In this document: positions 37,160-45,421 of the stretch, in pieces | Position numbering within the stretch: the first letter of the stretch is position 1 | Layout: each line of letters begins with the position of its first letter | Source of the DNA: G964020105 sp964020105 | GTDB taxonomy: Bacteria > Pseudomonadota > Alphaproteobacteria > WRAU01 > Hepatincolaceae | DNA length: 64,000 nt | Direction: 5' to 3' | Assembly (NCBI GenBank): GCA_964020105.1 | Contig: OZ026535.1 | Span: forward strand, 992,001-1,056,000 | Program-made: the position numbers and the translations under genes | The notes under the pieces: model-generated | What the model was told of the DNA's origin: nothing | What the model saw: only the letters and a program-made list of their open reading frames with translations | Databases searched by the model: none

Positions 37160-38797
37160 CTAATTTTTGCTTTCTACATAATTAATTATGGATTCTTTAT
37201 TGTTTTTTGTTACTAAAATAGTGTCATCCATTTGCTTCTCTAAAGAGGTAGCGGCAGCTATCTTTGAGATTATTTCGGATACTACTGGAGCTGAAAGAGA
37301 GCCTCCAGTGATATTATAATTATTATGAGCAACTCTTTTTGGTTCGTTGATACTAACAATAAGAGCATATTTGGGTTTTATATATGGGAAAAAGGCCGCA
37401 AAAGAGGCTATTACAATATCAGGATGATATCTTCCAGAAATTTGTTTTTCAGCAGACCCAGTTTTTCCTCCCACAGAATACCCTATAACATCTGCTTTTT
37501 TACCTGTCCCCTTAGCAACTGTTAGACGCAATATTTTACGCATTATATTAGAAACTTCTTCTGATATAATCCTAACTTTTGTTAAATTTTCTTTATCCTT
37601 AATTTTTTTAATAGTTAATGGTATAAACTGACCTCCATTAATAACAGCAGAAAATCCGTTAATGAATGTCGCTTGCGACATGGCAATACCGTATCCATAA
37701 GATACAGTCATAGCTGTTAAATTATTCCATATGGGCAAAGTAATACTTTTTTCTTTCTCATGAACCTCAACTGATGTAACTCCAAAAAGATTAAATCTAT
37801 TTAAATAACGTATCTGATTGGCTATACCTATCTCACTCATCAAGATGGAGGATCCTATATTAGATGAATACATTAATATCTCTGGTATATTAATGTAGCC
37901 ATCTATATAGTCATGGTCGGTGATTACATAAGAACTATTAACAATCGGCTTTGAAACATCATAAGTATCACGTATCATATGTTTACCATTATCTAAAGCC
38001 ATTGCCACACTAAAAACTTTAGCAATTGATCCTTGTTCAATAAGGGCTTGTGTTGGATAATTATACAGATTATTTAAATTGAACTCAGATCGGTCATTTG
38101 GATCGAAATCTGGTAAGGATACTAAAGCTAAAACTTCCGAAGTGTTTGGATCTATAATCATGCCATAAGCACTTTTAGCCATATTTTTCTCTTTAGCTAT
38201 TTTCAAAGATTCATAAAGGATATTTTGCATATTAAGATCCAGTGATAACTGTATGGTTTTTTCATAAAGTGTTTTATTAAAGTAACTTTCAGCTCCACTT
38301 AATCCTTTACCGTCTATGTCAGTTATTCCTACAGAATGTGCAAATAGTGATCCATAAGGATAAAATCTTTTAGTGCCTTTCTGAAAATAAATACCTATAA
38401 CTCCGTGATATCTAAGATTTAACTCTTCTTTTTCTGATATATTTCTCTTAACCCATAAAAACGATGAGCTTGAATTTACAAAATTACTAGCAGTGTCATG
38501 TGATATAGATAAAACTTCTCTTAATGCAACTATAGCAGCATTTTTATCCTTTATATCCTGTGGGCGAATATAGACAGAAACGGAAGGTATATTAATTGCA
38601 AGAATATTACCATTTCTATCGATTATATCTTGTCTTAGAGCTTGTTTTTCTTTATTGCTACTCTTTGAGAAATCTCTATCATACCCAATAACTACTAAAT
38701 AGCCTATCTTCAATAAAATTATAATGAAGCATAAAAATGTACCGTAAATAATATACTTTAATCTATTTTTCAGAATATTTTTATTTGTATTCGTCAT
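37160..38797 (-). CDS. ftsI: Septal transpeptidase FtsI (PBP3)
   Basis: 545 residues: short cytoplasmic tail, one membrane helix (about 13-34), a pedestal domain (RQDIIDRNGNILAIN), then a class B transpeptidase domain with SxxK as SIAK, SxN as SSN (MYSSNIGSS) and KTG as GGKTGSAEKQ. It cross-links septal peptidoglycan with FtsW. Its start overlaps the end of ftsL by 17 nt, so translation is probably coupled. Confidence 0.96.
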   Translation of the reverse strand: MTNTNKNILKNRLKYIIYGTFLCFIIILLKIGYLVVIGYDRDFSKSSNKEKQALRQDIIDRNGNILAINIPSVSVYIRPQDIKDKNAAIVALREVLSISHDTASNFVNSSSSFLWVKRNISEKEELNLRYHGVIGIYFQKGTKRFYPYGSLFAHSVGITDIDGKGLSGAESYFNKTLYEKTIQLSLDLNMQNILYESLKIAKEKNMAKSAYGMIIDPNTSEVLALVSLPDFDPNDRSEFNLNNLYNYPTQALIEQGSIAKVFSVAMALDNGKHMIRDTYDVSKPIVNSSYVITDHDYIDGYINIPEILMYSSNIGSSILMSEIGIANQIRYLNRFNLFGVTSVEVHEKEKSITLPIWNNLTAMTVSYGYGIAMSQATFINGFSAVINGGQFIPLTIKKIKDKENLTKVRIISEEVSNIMRKILRLTVAKGTGKKADVIGYSVGGKTGSAEKQISGRYHPDIVIASFAAFFPYIKPKYALIVSINEPKRVAHNNYNITGGSLSAPVVSEIISKIAAATSLEKQMDDTILVTKNNKESIINYVESKN

Positions 38798-39086
38798 AAG
38801 AATCTTCTGTATTATCTACTCTTAATCGTAACTTAGATAGGTCAGATTGAGTTATCTCCTTTGATAAATCTGGCAAATACATATCAATTAATTTTTCTAA
38901 ATATTCTTTATTATTAAGATAATTCCATTGTGCTTTTAATTTCTGCAATTGTTCATAGTTATGAAAAATCTCTTTATTCAACTTAGATAATCGTATTTCC
39001 ATAAATTTTTGTTTTAAAGATAATACTGTAGAAATAAACACTAAAAATACCATGATAAAAACAGCTACTACAAGAGTTTTTTGCAT
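38781..39086 (-). CDS. ftsL: Cell division protein FtsL
   Basis: 101 residues: one N-terminal membrane helix (about 3-24) followed by a coiled-coil stretch (LKQKFMEIRLSKLNKEIF) and YLPDLSKEITQSDL. Sequence similarity within FtsL is always low, so the call rests on this architecture and on its place between rsmH and ftsI. FtsL forms a complex with FtsB and FtsQ that activates FtsWI. Confidence 0.85.
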   Translation of the reverse strand: MQKTLVVAVFIMVFLVFISTVLSLKQKFMEIRLSKLNKEIFHNYEQLQKLKAQWNYLNNKEYLEKLIDMYLPDLSKEITQSDLSKLRLRVDNTEDSYDEYK

Positions 39087-39097
39087 TTTTAAGCACT

Positions 39098-40054
39098 CTA
39101 TACCCGAACTCCAACCCTCAATTTAGCAGAGGATGATGGAGGGTTAATTTTAATTTCCAAGGCGGTTGGTACAATAGGTTTTTTAGTTACTACAGCAAAC
39201 CTATATAAATTATTAGATAAATTTGGTTTATAATTGGTAAATTCTAAAGATTTATTACCATTTTGATTTAAAAAATCTTTCACTATCCTATCTTCAAGTG
39301 AGTGAAAACTAACAACCAATAATCTACCCTCCCTATGTAGATAATCATAGGCTTTAGATAAACCATCTTGCAATTCCTTCAGCTCATCGTTGATATAAAT
39401 CCTTAAAGCCTGAAATGTTTTGGTTGCTGGATGTACTTTAGCTCTATGCCCACCATAGACCGCTTTAACAATATCAGCAAGTTGTACTGTACTTGTAATA
39501 GGAGAAATTGCCCTTTGGGAAATTATTTTTTTTGCTATCTGCTTTGCTTTGCTTTCCTCACCATAATAATAAATAATATCAGCCAATAAATCATTGGATC
39601 CGCTGTTAACCAATTCATATGCAGATATATCATTTAATCCCATTTCCATGGATAGAAGTTCGTCATTTCTAAAAGAAAATCCTCTATAAGGCTCTACTAT
39701 TTGCATGGTAGAAATACCAAGATCCATTATTATGCCATCAACTTTTTCCTTTAGGGAATCTAAAATTTTTGGATAATCAGAAAATTTAGCAATGTAAAAA
39801 AGAAATCTATCTGGATACTTATCTCTTAGCTTTTCCATAAATGGTAGAACATTTTTATCCCTATCTAAGGCTATAATTTTAGTATTAGGATAAGAAAGGA
39901 TAGCCTCAGAATATCCTCCTGCTCCAAAAGTACAATCCAAATAAGTTTTTTGAGAAGTAGTATCATCGTCTAATTTAAGATTAGCAACTACCTCAGTAAT
40001 CATAACTGGGAAATGTGGTCTATTTTGCTTTAAAAATACAAGGTCAAACTTCAT
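39098..40054 (-). CDS. rsmH: 16S rRNA (cytosine1402-N4)-methyltransferase
   Basis: 318 residues. HFPVMITEVVANL at the start, the SAM-binding segment YLDCTFGAGGYSEAIL, GIIMDLGISTMQI, HPATKTFQALRIYINDEL and LVVSFHSLEDRIVKDF are characteristic of RsmH (MraW). It methylates C1402 in the ribosomal P site. It is the first gene of the dcw cluster here; mraZ, which usually precedes it, is absent, and the RNase P RNA gene ends only 31 nt upstream. Confidence 0.97.
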   Translation of the reverse strand: MKFDLVFLKQNRPHFPVMITEVVANLKLDDDTTSQKTYLDCTFGAGGYSEAILSYPNTKIIALDRDKNVLPFMEKLRDKYPDRFLFYIAKFSDYPKILDSLKEKVDGIIMDLGISTMQIVEPYRGFSFRNDELLSMEMGLNDISAYELVNSGSNDLLADIIYYYGEESKAKQIAKKIISQRAISPITSTVQLADIVKAVYGGHRAKVHPATKTFQALRIYINDELKELQDGLSKAYDYLHREGRLLVVSFHSLEDRIVKDFLNQNGNKSLEFTNYKPNLSNNLYRFAVVTKKPIVPTALEIKINPPSSSAKLRVGVRV

Positions 40055-40085
40055 AGAATATCCAAAAGCAAGCGATGATAAAAAT

Positions 40086-40459
40086 TATCAGACAGTCTAT
40101 AAGCCGGGTTTTGTTCATAGGTTAACCCTATTTAGTAATCATTTATCTTGGTTAATGGTTACCCATTAACTCATGCGACCTACCCGAATAACCTCAGAAA
40201 CAAAGGTGTGGTTAAAAGTCCACTTTATTCTGCTTGGTCTTGCTCCAAAGAAGGTTTGCCTTGCCTTTTCTGTCGCCAAAAAAGCGGTAGGCTCTTACCC
40301 TACCCTTTCACCCTTACTTAAAAATTTAAGCGGTCTGCTCTCTGTTGCACTTTCTCTTAGGTTACCCTAGCTGGTTATTATCCAGTCTTTTGTCTCTGCG
40401 GAGCCCGGACTTTCCTCTTGTATGATACCTTATACAAGTAATTACCCAACCATCTGATA
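40086..40459 (-). ncRNA. rnpB: RNase P RNA (bacterial type A)
   Basis: The minus strand carries the conserved 5' core GAGGAAAGTCCGGGCTCC and the 3' core AAACCCGGCTTATAGACTG, which together make helix P4 and its neighbours, with GGGTGAAAGGGTAGGGTAAGAG-like (first 20 bases recognised) and the internal RGGTCGCATGAG-type elements between them. The outer helix P1 can form from TATCAGA at the 5' end and TCTGATA at the 3' end, giving the limits and a length of about 374 nt, normal for type A. It is the catalytic RNA that matures tRNA 5' ends. It is transcribed in the same direction as rsmH. Confidence 0.95.
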
Positions 40460-40465
40460 CCTTAT

Positions 40466-40494
40466 AAATTACTCTAATTATCTCCAGATGTCAA
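40466..40494 (-). promoter_or_regulatory. Predicted sigma-70 promoter of rnpB
   Basis: On the minus strand TTGACA (40489-40494) and TAATTT (40466-40471) are separated by exactly 17 nt, and the -10 box ends 6 nt before the inferred 5' end of the RNA. Since no terminator is seen between rnpB and rsmH, this promoter may also feed the dcw cluster. Confidence 0.7.
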
Positions 40495-40802
40495 TTTTTT
40501 AAACCACTCTACTCCCTCATTTTACTGGTATCGTTTTATACTTAATTATGCATGCTGGCTTCTTATAAATCATAAAATAACGAATCATTTTTTCTTTAAA
40601 CACATATTGTTGCCTTATTCAATATATGGCATATTCCTCAAACCATAATGAATATAAGCATCTAAGCGATATTAGAAAATAATTATATACATACTAAGAA
40701 AACCATATTATTATCAGCAAGTATTTTGCAGATATTGTGTTACTAGACTCACTATATCTGTGAGAAATTGTACTGTTAACTTAATTATAAGGATGTTAAT
40801 TT
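40495..40802. other. Intergenic region between divergent rnpB and outer-membrane protein gene
   Basis: About 300 nt of AT-rich sequence. Apart from the rnpB promoter at its left edge and a short CTCAC/GTGAG inverted repeat near 40748-40764 upstream of the 40803 gene, nothing could be recognised. Confidence 0.4.
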
Positions 40803-41423
40803 ATGAAAAAAATATTAATAATGTTTGTTGTTGCTCTGTTTAGTGCAAATACTTATGCAAGGGATAATATTGGTGTGTACGCTGGTCTTGGAGGCACTTC
40901 CTCTTTAACAAAACTTGAAGATTCTTTGCTGAAAAATACAGTAAATATGTTTGTAGGCTATGATATAATGAAATATTTAGCTGTGGAAGCTGAATATATG
41001 CATGGGTTAGAAGCAAAAAATAGTAGTACAACTATAGAAACTCTTCCTGGAGGAGCAATAGACACTAGCCATTATACAGATAATTTTTCTAGTAGCACAT
41101 TGTTTACTAATTTTGTAGGTAAATATCCAATTCTAGCAAACCATATTATTTTTGCTAAATTAGGCATAGGTTATGCAACTTATCAAAATAAATACACTAG
41201 CTCATATACTATAGTAGGCCCTGGAAGTAGTAGCGGAAGTAGTAGTAGTGGTGTTGCAACTAAAATCGCACTAGCTCTTAAAATAGGCACAGGATATGAG
41301 TATGCTCTTACTAAAAAACACAGCCTTATAGTTAATTATAACTATGTAACAACTAGCATTAAAAATGGTTCAAAAGATCTATATCATCATGCTGTTGGAG
41401 GATACTATAAGTTTACTTTTTAA
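40803..41423 (+). CDS. Outer membrane beta-barrel protein (opacity/OmpA-barrel type)
   Basis: 206 residues. A signal peptide (MKKILIMFVVALFSANTYA, cleavage after TYA) is followed by alternating polar and hydrophobic strands, starting NIGVYAGLGGTSSL and ending YHHAVGGYYKFTF, whose terminal Phe is the usual BAM recognition signal. Size fits an eight-stranded barrel. A Gly/Ser-rich loop near residues 139-150 (GSSSGSSSSG) would be surface exposed. AAGGATG upstream is the ribosome binding site and a strong terminator follows. Such proteins are common surface antigens in Rickettsiales; specific function unknown. Confidence 0.82.
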   Translation: MKKILIMFVVALFSANTYARDNIGVYAGLGGTSSLTKLEDSLLKNTVNMFVGYDIMKYLAVEAEYMHGLEAKNSSTTIETLPGGAIDTSHYTDNFSSSTLFTNFVGKYPILANHIIFAKLGIGYATYQNKYTSSYTIVGPGSSSGSSSSGVATKIALALKIGTGYEYALTKKHSLIVNYNYVTTSIKNGSKDLYHHAVGGYYKFTF

Positions 41424-41454
41424 TAAGCTCTTAGGTAATTTTTAAGCAAATATC

Positions 41455-41491
41455 ACTCCCTTATAATTAATTTTATAGGGGAGTTTTTTTT
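41455..41491 (+). terminator. Intrinsic terminator after the outer-membrane protein gene
   Basis: ACTCCCTTATAA pairs with TTATAGGGGAGT (one G-U), loop of 6 nt, followed directly by eight T. A textbook rho-independent terminator 31 nt after the stop codon. Confidence 0.88.
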
Positions 41492-41590
41492 GATTATCTT
41501 ATAATAGGTTTGTTAAATCCCACATAAAATTGCTCACTTTTTAAATTTATATTGTAATAATTTAAGATCCATTATAGCATTAGCTACTCA

Positions 41591-41632
41591 AACTCACATT
41601 AATGAAATATCATTTATTGATGTGAGTTTTAT
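41591..41632 (+). terminator. Hairpin upstream of the DoxX gene
   Basis: AACTCACAT pairs with ATGTGAGTT, with a further AATGA/TCATT inside, followed by TTATATATTA. It lies 30 nt before the DoxX start codon, so it may be a leader hairpin or a second terminator rather than a true end signal. Confidence 0.45.
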
Positions 41633-41659
41633 ATATTAATATTATAAACAGGTAAAAAA

Positions 41660-42136
41660 ATGCATTTCGGTTTTTCATTATTTAGAATAGCAACAGGGGT
41701 AACAATGCTTATTGGAGGCTATGATAAAGTTATTAAGTTACTTATTAGTAAGTTTGATCCAGAACAATTTGGTTTATTAAAATTTTTCCTTGGAAGCTTC
41801 CATGGAGCAGAAGCGAAAGTAGCACCCCATGTGTTAATATTTTTTCCAAAATTTTCACTATATATTCTTACTTATTTAACTCCATTTTGGGAATTATTTA
41901 TCGGTGCTTCTTTAGTGTTTGGTCTATGGAGAAAAGTTGGTACATACGCTGGAATTGCCTTAATGGCAATATTTTTACTAGGATCAAAAGCTTCTTCTGC
42001 CGGAACTCTTACTTTGCTAGATCAATATCTCCATCTATTTGCTTACTTTGCTGTTTATGTGGGATTGATATTCAAATTAGAAGACCCTCTGGCTCTAGAC
42101 AGATTTTGTAATAAATGTAAAAATCAAAGCAAATAA
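41660..42136 (+). CDS. DoxX family membrane protein
   Basis: 158 residues with four hydrophobic helices and the DoxX pattern: FRIATGVTMLIGGYDKVIKL in the first helix, PFWELFIGASLVFGLWRKVGTYAG in the second and third, and DQYLHLFAYFAVYVGLI in the last. DoxX-type proteins sit in the inner membrane and are linked to redox or oxidative-stress functions, but the reaction here is unknown. A perfect terminator follows. Confidence 0.82.
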   Translation: MHFGFSLFRIATGVTMLIGGYDKVIKLLISKFDPEQFGLLKFFLGSFHGAEAKVAPHVLIFFPKFSLYILTYLTPFWELFIGASLVFGLWRKVGTYAGIALMAIFLLGSKASSAGTLTLLDQYLHLFAYFAVYVGLIFKLEDPLALDRFCNKCKNQSK

Positions 42137-42163
42137 TTTGTAGCAAGAAAAAAATAAGTTGCT

Positions 42164-42201
42164 AATCCTCTAATGTGGAAAAATCATTAGAGGATTTTTT
42201 T
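42164..42201 (+). terminator. Intrinsic terminator after the DoxX gene
   Basis: A perfect 12-bp stem AATCCTCTAATG / CATTAGAGGATT with a 9-nt loop, followed by a run of T. Typical rho-independent terminator 27 nt after the stop codon. Confidence 0.9.
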
Positions 42202-42764
42202 CAAATAAAAAAAGGATCTTACTTTATTATTTTTCTTATTTGTCCAACTTTTTAGCTAGATATTTTAAATATCCCCTTGGCAAACCTAGTAGTTGTCGCT
42301 CTTTTCTATTGTCAAAGACTATCAAAGGATCCATGATATGATATCCCTTACAGCTCTTTAAGGAATATGGAAGAGAATACTAATTTTTTAAGAGTTTATT
42401 TTTCTCATGAACTTATAAATAAGTAAACCTAAATAATGAAAACAGTATACATATTTTTAGCATTATTATGAGACTACCTGCACAAAATAGTGATTCAAGG
42501 CTATCAACTGAAGTGTTTAAATTGATGCCAAGGGGTTATAGAGATAGAGGAAGGAAGGAAGATAGATAAGATAAATAAGATAAAAGAGGTAAGAATCCTA
42601 GTCAAATAAATTGGTAAAAAGCAGTAAAAGTGGTGACTATATATTGACTATGGGTATAATAAGGGAAGTAGAGAATGATGAAGGATAAGGTATAGAGGCA
42701 AGGGTAAAGAAAGTTCTTGAGAAGGAAATAAATGAAGCTTTGAAAAAAGCTTGAGCCATATGCA
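42202..42764. other. Gene-poor region with possible gene debris
   Basis: About 560 nt. On the minus strand a 32-codon ORF (42334-42236) reads MDPLIVFDNRKERQLLGLPR and on; no family recognised. On the plus strand MRLPAQNSDSRLSTEVFKLM (from 42470) stops early, and near 42690-42754 RVKKVLEKEINEALKKA resembles the charged end of Rpn/PD-(D/E)XK transposon-type nucleases. These are at best remnants; nothing here is a convincing gene. Confidence 0.35.
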
Positions 42765-42840
42765 TGGTGCCCAAGGGCGGAATTGAACCACCGACACAAG
42801 GATTTTCAGTCCTCCGCTCTACCAACTGAGCTACTTGGGC
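42765..42840 (-). tRNA. tRNA-Phe (anticodon GAA)
   Basis: The minus strand folds into a complete cloverleaf: acceptor stem GCCCAAG/CTTGGGC, D arm GCTC...GAGC, anticodon arm GGACT-GAAAATCC giving anticodon GAA, and TPsiC arm GGTTCAATTCC. A and an encoded CCA complete the 3' end. 76 nt. Confidence 0.96.
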
Positions 42841-42934
42841 ATACTTATCCTTTACTTGGATAAATTTGAAATTACTTACGAGTACAAAACTATTTTAATT
42901 TTAAAATTAAATTTTGTCTAGTAATTTTTTATGA

Positions 42935-43138
42935 TTATTCATCATTCTCTGAAGTTAAGGAGGACTCTAAGTCTTCACTGTCAATATCATCATACTCAAC
43001 CACAGGAACACTATAAGCTTGGGTAAACCATTTATGTAAATCTATTTCTTTACAACGATTACTGCAAAAAGGAGCTGTGTTTACTGAATTTGATAACTCT
43101 GTAGTGCAAATAGGACATTTTTGAACTTTTTTATGCAT
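42935..43138 (-). CDS. yacG: DNA gyrase inhibitor YacG-like zinc protein
   Basis: 67 residues. Four cysteines in KCPICTTEL and APFCSNRCKEIDLHKWF match the YacG zinc ribbon (CPxC ... PFCSxRCxxxDLxxW), which in E. coli binds and inhibits gyrase. The acidic tail (DDIDSEDLESS) is typical. It follows the RNase E/G gene by 4 nt, an order conserved in alphaproteobacteria. Confidence 0.9.
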   Translation of the reverse strand: MHKKVQKCPICTTELSNSVNTAPFCSNRCKEIDLHKWFTQAYSVPVVEYDDIDSEDLESSLTSENDE

Positions 43139-43142
43139 GTTT

Positions 43143-44519
43143 TTAATTACCCACTGCTAAATATGCTCTTGCTCTACTATCTTCTATAATAAACTGTAAC
43201 TTGTTAGTCAGTAAATTATTAATAGAAATTAAATCTTGCTTAGCGATCATATTCAGATAGTTTAGTTGTTGTTGCGATATATAAACCTTTAAGTTAGTTT
43301 CTCCCATGGCAATATGATTATTAATTTGCCATAACAAAATAAATAACTGATAATTTAGATCATATTTATTAGTTATTTTAAAGCTATTACCTTTTTTTTG
43401 TCTAGATATCTCAAGGACTCCCATATTAGAAAATCCAAGCACTGAAGTTTTATTATGATCACTTTCAAAGGATTTTTTTAAAAAAGATAAAATATTATTC
43501 CGATATTGTTTATTAGTAAGTTTTAATAAATCTACAAAGATCTGCCCGCTTAGATTTCTTAAAATAATCTGCCTTAGTATAAAGGGGATAATAGCCATAT
43601 TGGCTTTATATATGGCTTCGTCCTTCAATAGGGTAAAGGAACTTTCTTGAAAAAAATTAACATCAATATAATTAAAGGCTTCTTCCTCATAAAATACTAA
43701 ATTTAGATTATTGTTTAATTTTATTTTAGAATCATGCATCATTGAAAAATCTTCCTTAATATCATAATAATCTAAAATATTTTCACCTGCTGTAGGTATA
43801 TAGCCTGTGGTTTTTATATTTAAAAATCGGTACTTAGAAGAAAGTTCTTTAGCTATTCTAATACATGATATATCTTGTGTAATAATTTCTTGTGGCAATT
43901 CTTTTGAATTCAGCAATAAAATATTCTCTAGAAAACTTCTTCTATGTAATAAGCCTATTTTATTATCCAAGGCAAGGCTATGCCATGTATCTTTTAAAAG
44001 CTTTAATTCTAGAATTAAAGCCTCTAAAAAATCATGCTTATAAGCATTCCTTATAATGATGCCAAACTTAGTGAAATCTTCCTTTATAGACTGTAATACA
44101 TTATCTCTATCATTTTGTGTAAGCTTTTTAGGGAAAATTATTTTCTGCTCCTCAGCTGAGGAATCCATAGGTTTTAACACAGATAAAACTCCAGAAAGAC
44201 CTACATCTTTTGACACAACAGCCAACTTATCAGGATAAGTTCCTACCTTAATAACCTGCACAACTACCTTATCGCCAATTTTCAAGCTAGTATTACTTTT
44301 ATGAAATTGCATGAAACAATTATTTTTCCCACCAAGATGTAAAAAATATCCCCCAATGTTACTAGCAATACTATCCACTTGCCCTAAGTAAATATCGCCA
44401 ATACAAGGAGTGTCTTCTCCCTTAGGCTGATAAAAAAAACTATGTAATTTACCATCCACAATTTTAAAAATACTTTCAAAAAAACTTGTTGAGTGATATA
44501 TAAACTTAATATTGAACAT
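43143..44519 (-). CDS. Ribonuclease E/G family protein
   Basis: 458 residues from the preferred start, RNase G-sized. An S1-like domain opens GDIYLGQVDSIASNIGGYFLHLG. The catalytic half has AFNYIDVNFFQ and GQIFVDLLKLTN, which keep the two metal-ligand aspartates, and SVLGFSNMGVLEISRQKKG. Overall conservation is lower than usual (for example IDVNF for IDVNTG), so the enzyme may be divergent. The frame opens at 44558, inside maf, but GGGGAT lies about 12 nt before ATG 44519 (MFNIKF), which is the likely start and overlaps the maf end by 14 nt. Confidence 0.8.
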   Translation of the reverse strand: MFNIKFIYHSTSFFESIFKIVDGKLHSFFYQPKGEDTPCIGDIYLGQVDSIASNIGGYFLHLGGKNNCFMQFHKSNTSLKIGDKVVVQVIKVGTYPDKLAVVSKDVGLSGVLSVLKPMDSSAEEQKIIFPKKLTQNDRDNVLQSIKEDFTKFGIIIRNAYKHDFLEALILELKLLKDTWHSLALDNKIGLLHRRSFLENILLLNSKELPQEIITQDISCIRIAKELSSKYRFLNIKTTGYIPTAGENILDYYDIKEDFSMMHDSKIKLNNNLNLVFYEEEAFNYIDVNFFQESSFTLLKDEAIYKANMAIIPFILRQIILRNLSGQIFVDLLKLTNKQYRNNILSFLKKSFESDHNKTSVLGFSNMGVLEISRQKKGNSFKITNKYDLNYQLFILLWQINNHIAMGETNLKVYISQQQLNYLNMIAKQDLISINNLLTNKLQFIIEDSRARAYLAVGN

Positions 44520-45123
44520 CTGATATATCCCCATAATTAAACACATATCCCATCCCAATCAATGTATGATACACATTTAATAATGGCAATCCCATAATAT
44601 TTGATAAAGATCCATTAATCTGCTTAACAAAAAGCTCAAATTTTCCTTGTAAAGCATATCCCCCAGATTTTCCCTGCCACTCATTACTAGCCAAATACCA
44701 CTCTATTTCCTCTGAAGAAAGCTTCTTAAGCAAAACAACACTATCAACAACTCTGCTAACTATTTTTCCACTGGGAGAACATACAGCGTAACAAGTTAAG
44801 ACATGATGCCGTTTACCACTTAACATCCTAAGAAATGCTCTTGCCTCTGAAAGATCTTTAGGTTTACCCAAAATAGTTGATCCCCTAATAACAACAGTAT
44901 CAGCAACAATAATAAATACACCACTGTGAAAAGATAAAGCAGCCTCTATTTTTTCACATGCTATCCTTTTTACATATGGATAAGGTTTTTCATTTTTTTT
45001 AGGAATCTCATCTATATCAACAGGAAAAACAATATCAGGATCTATCCCTATTTTTCTCAATAAATCAAGCCTCCTTGGAGAGGCAGAGGCTAGGATTAAT
45101 CTTTGTAAATCAGAATTAATCAT
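44506..45123 (-). CDS. maf: Maf family nucleoside triphosphate pyrophosphatase
   Basis: 205 residues. The opening LILASASPRRLDLLRKIGI is the Maf signature, followed by VADTVVI and the KPKDLSEARAFLRMLSG segment. Maf proteins hydrolyse non-canonical or modified NTPs and so keep them out of nucleic acids. It overlaps infA by 8 nt and the RNase E/G gene by 14 nt, indicating coupled translation. Confidence 0.94.
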   Translation of the reverse strand: MINSDLQRLILASASPRRLDLLRKIGIDPDIVFPVDIDEIPKKNEKPYPYVKRIACEKIEAALSFHSGVFIIVADTVVIRGSTILGKPKDLSEARAFLRMLSGKRHHVLTCYAVCSPSGKIVSRVVDSVVLLKKLSSEEIEWYLASNEWQGKSGGYALQGKFELFVKQINGSLSNIMGLPLLNVYHTLIGMGYVFNYGDISDVQY

Positions 45124-45421
45124 TTTTATCTTGTATTACCCCTTGAGGCTTCATATCCGCTTTGAAACGATACTCTAACCTTGCATTCACTAAATGATCT
45201 TTTTTCTTAAGATTTTCAATATCAGAATTACTTATTCTCACTGTTACCGTATCATAAAGAATAATCCTGATACGGTGTTTGCGCATCTTACCAGCAGTAT
45301 GAGCCAAAACTATTGAGCCATTCTGTAATTTAACCTTAAATTTTGTATTAGGTAATATTTCTATAACCTCACCAGTTAGGGCAATCCCCTTCTCATCTTG
45401 CTTAACATCAAAATCTGACAC
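45116..45421 (-). CDS. infA: Translation initiation factor IF-1, extended
   Basis: 101 residues against about 72 for typical IF-1. The OB-fold core is clear: ALTGEVIEILPNTKFKVKLQ, NGSIVLAHTAGKMRKHRIRI, then YDTVTVRISNSDI. Instead of the usual short link (DLSKGRI) there is an extra loop, ENLKKKDHLVNA, before LEYRFK, and both ends are longer (MSDFDVKQDEK... and ...DMKPQGVIQDKND). It binds the 30S A site during initiation. Overlaps maf, follows murA. Confidence 0.9.
   Translation of the reverse strand: MSDFDVKQDEKGIALTGEVIEILPNTKFKVKLQNGSIVLAHTAGKMRKHRIRIILYDTVTVRISNSDIENLKKKDHLVNARLEYRFKADMKPQGVIQDKND

Noticed and set aside
40173..40370. A 65-codon ORF on the plus strand
   Set aside because: It lies antisense within the RNase P RNA gene and is explained by the structured RNA.
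42602..42825. Two overlapping short minus-strand ORFs of 62-65 codons
   Set aside because: They overlap tRNA-Phe and show no family features; reading through a tRNA gene makes them implausible.
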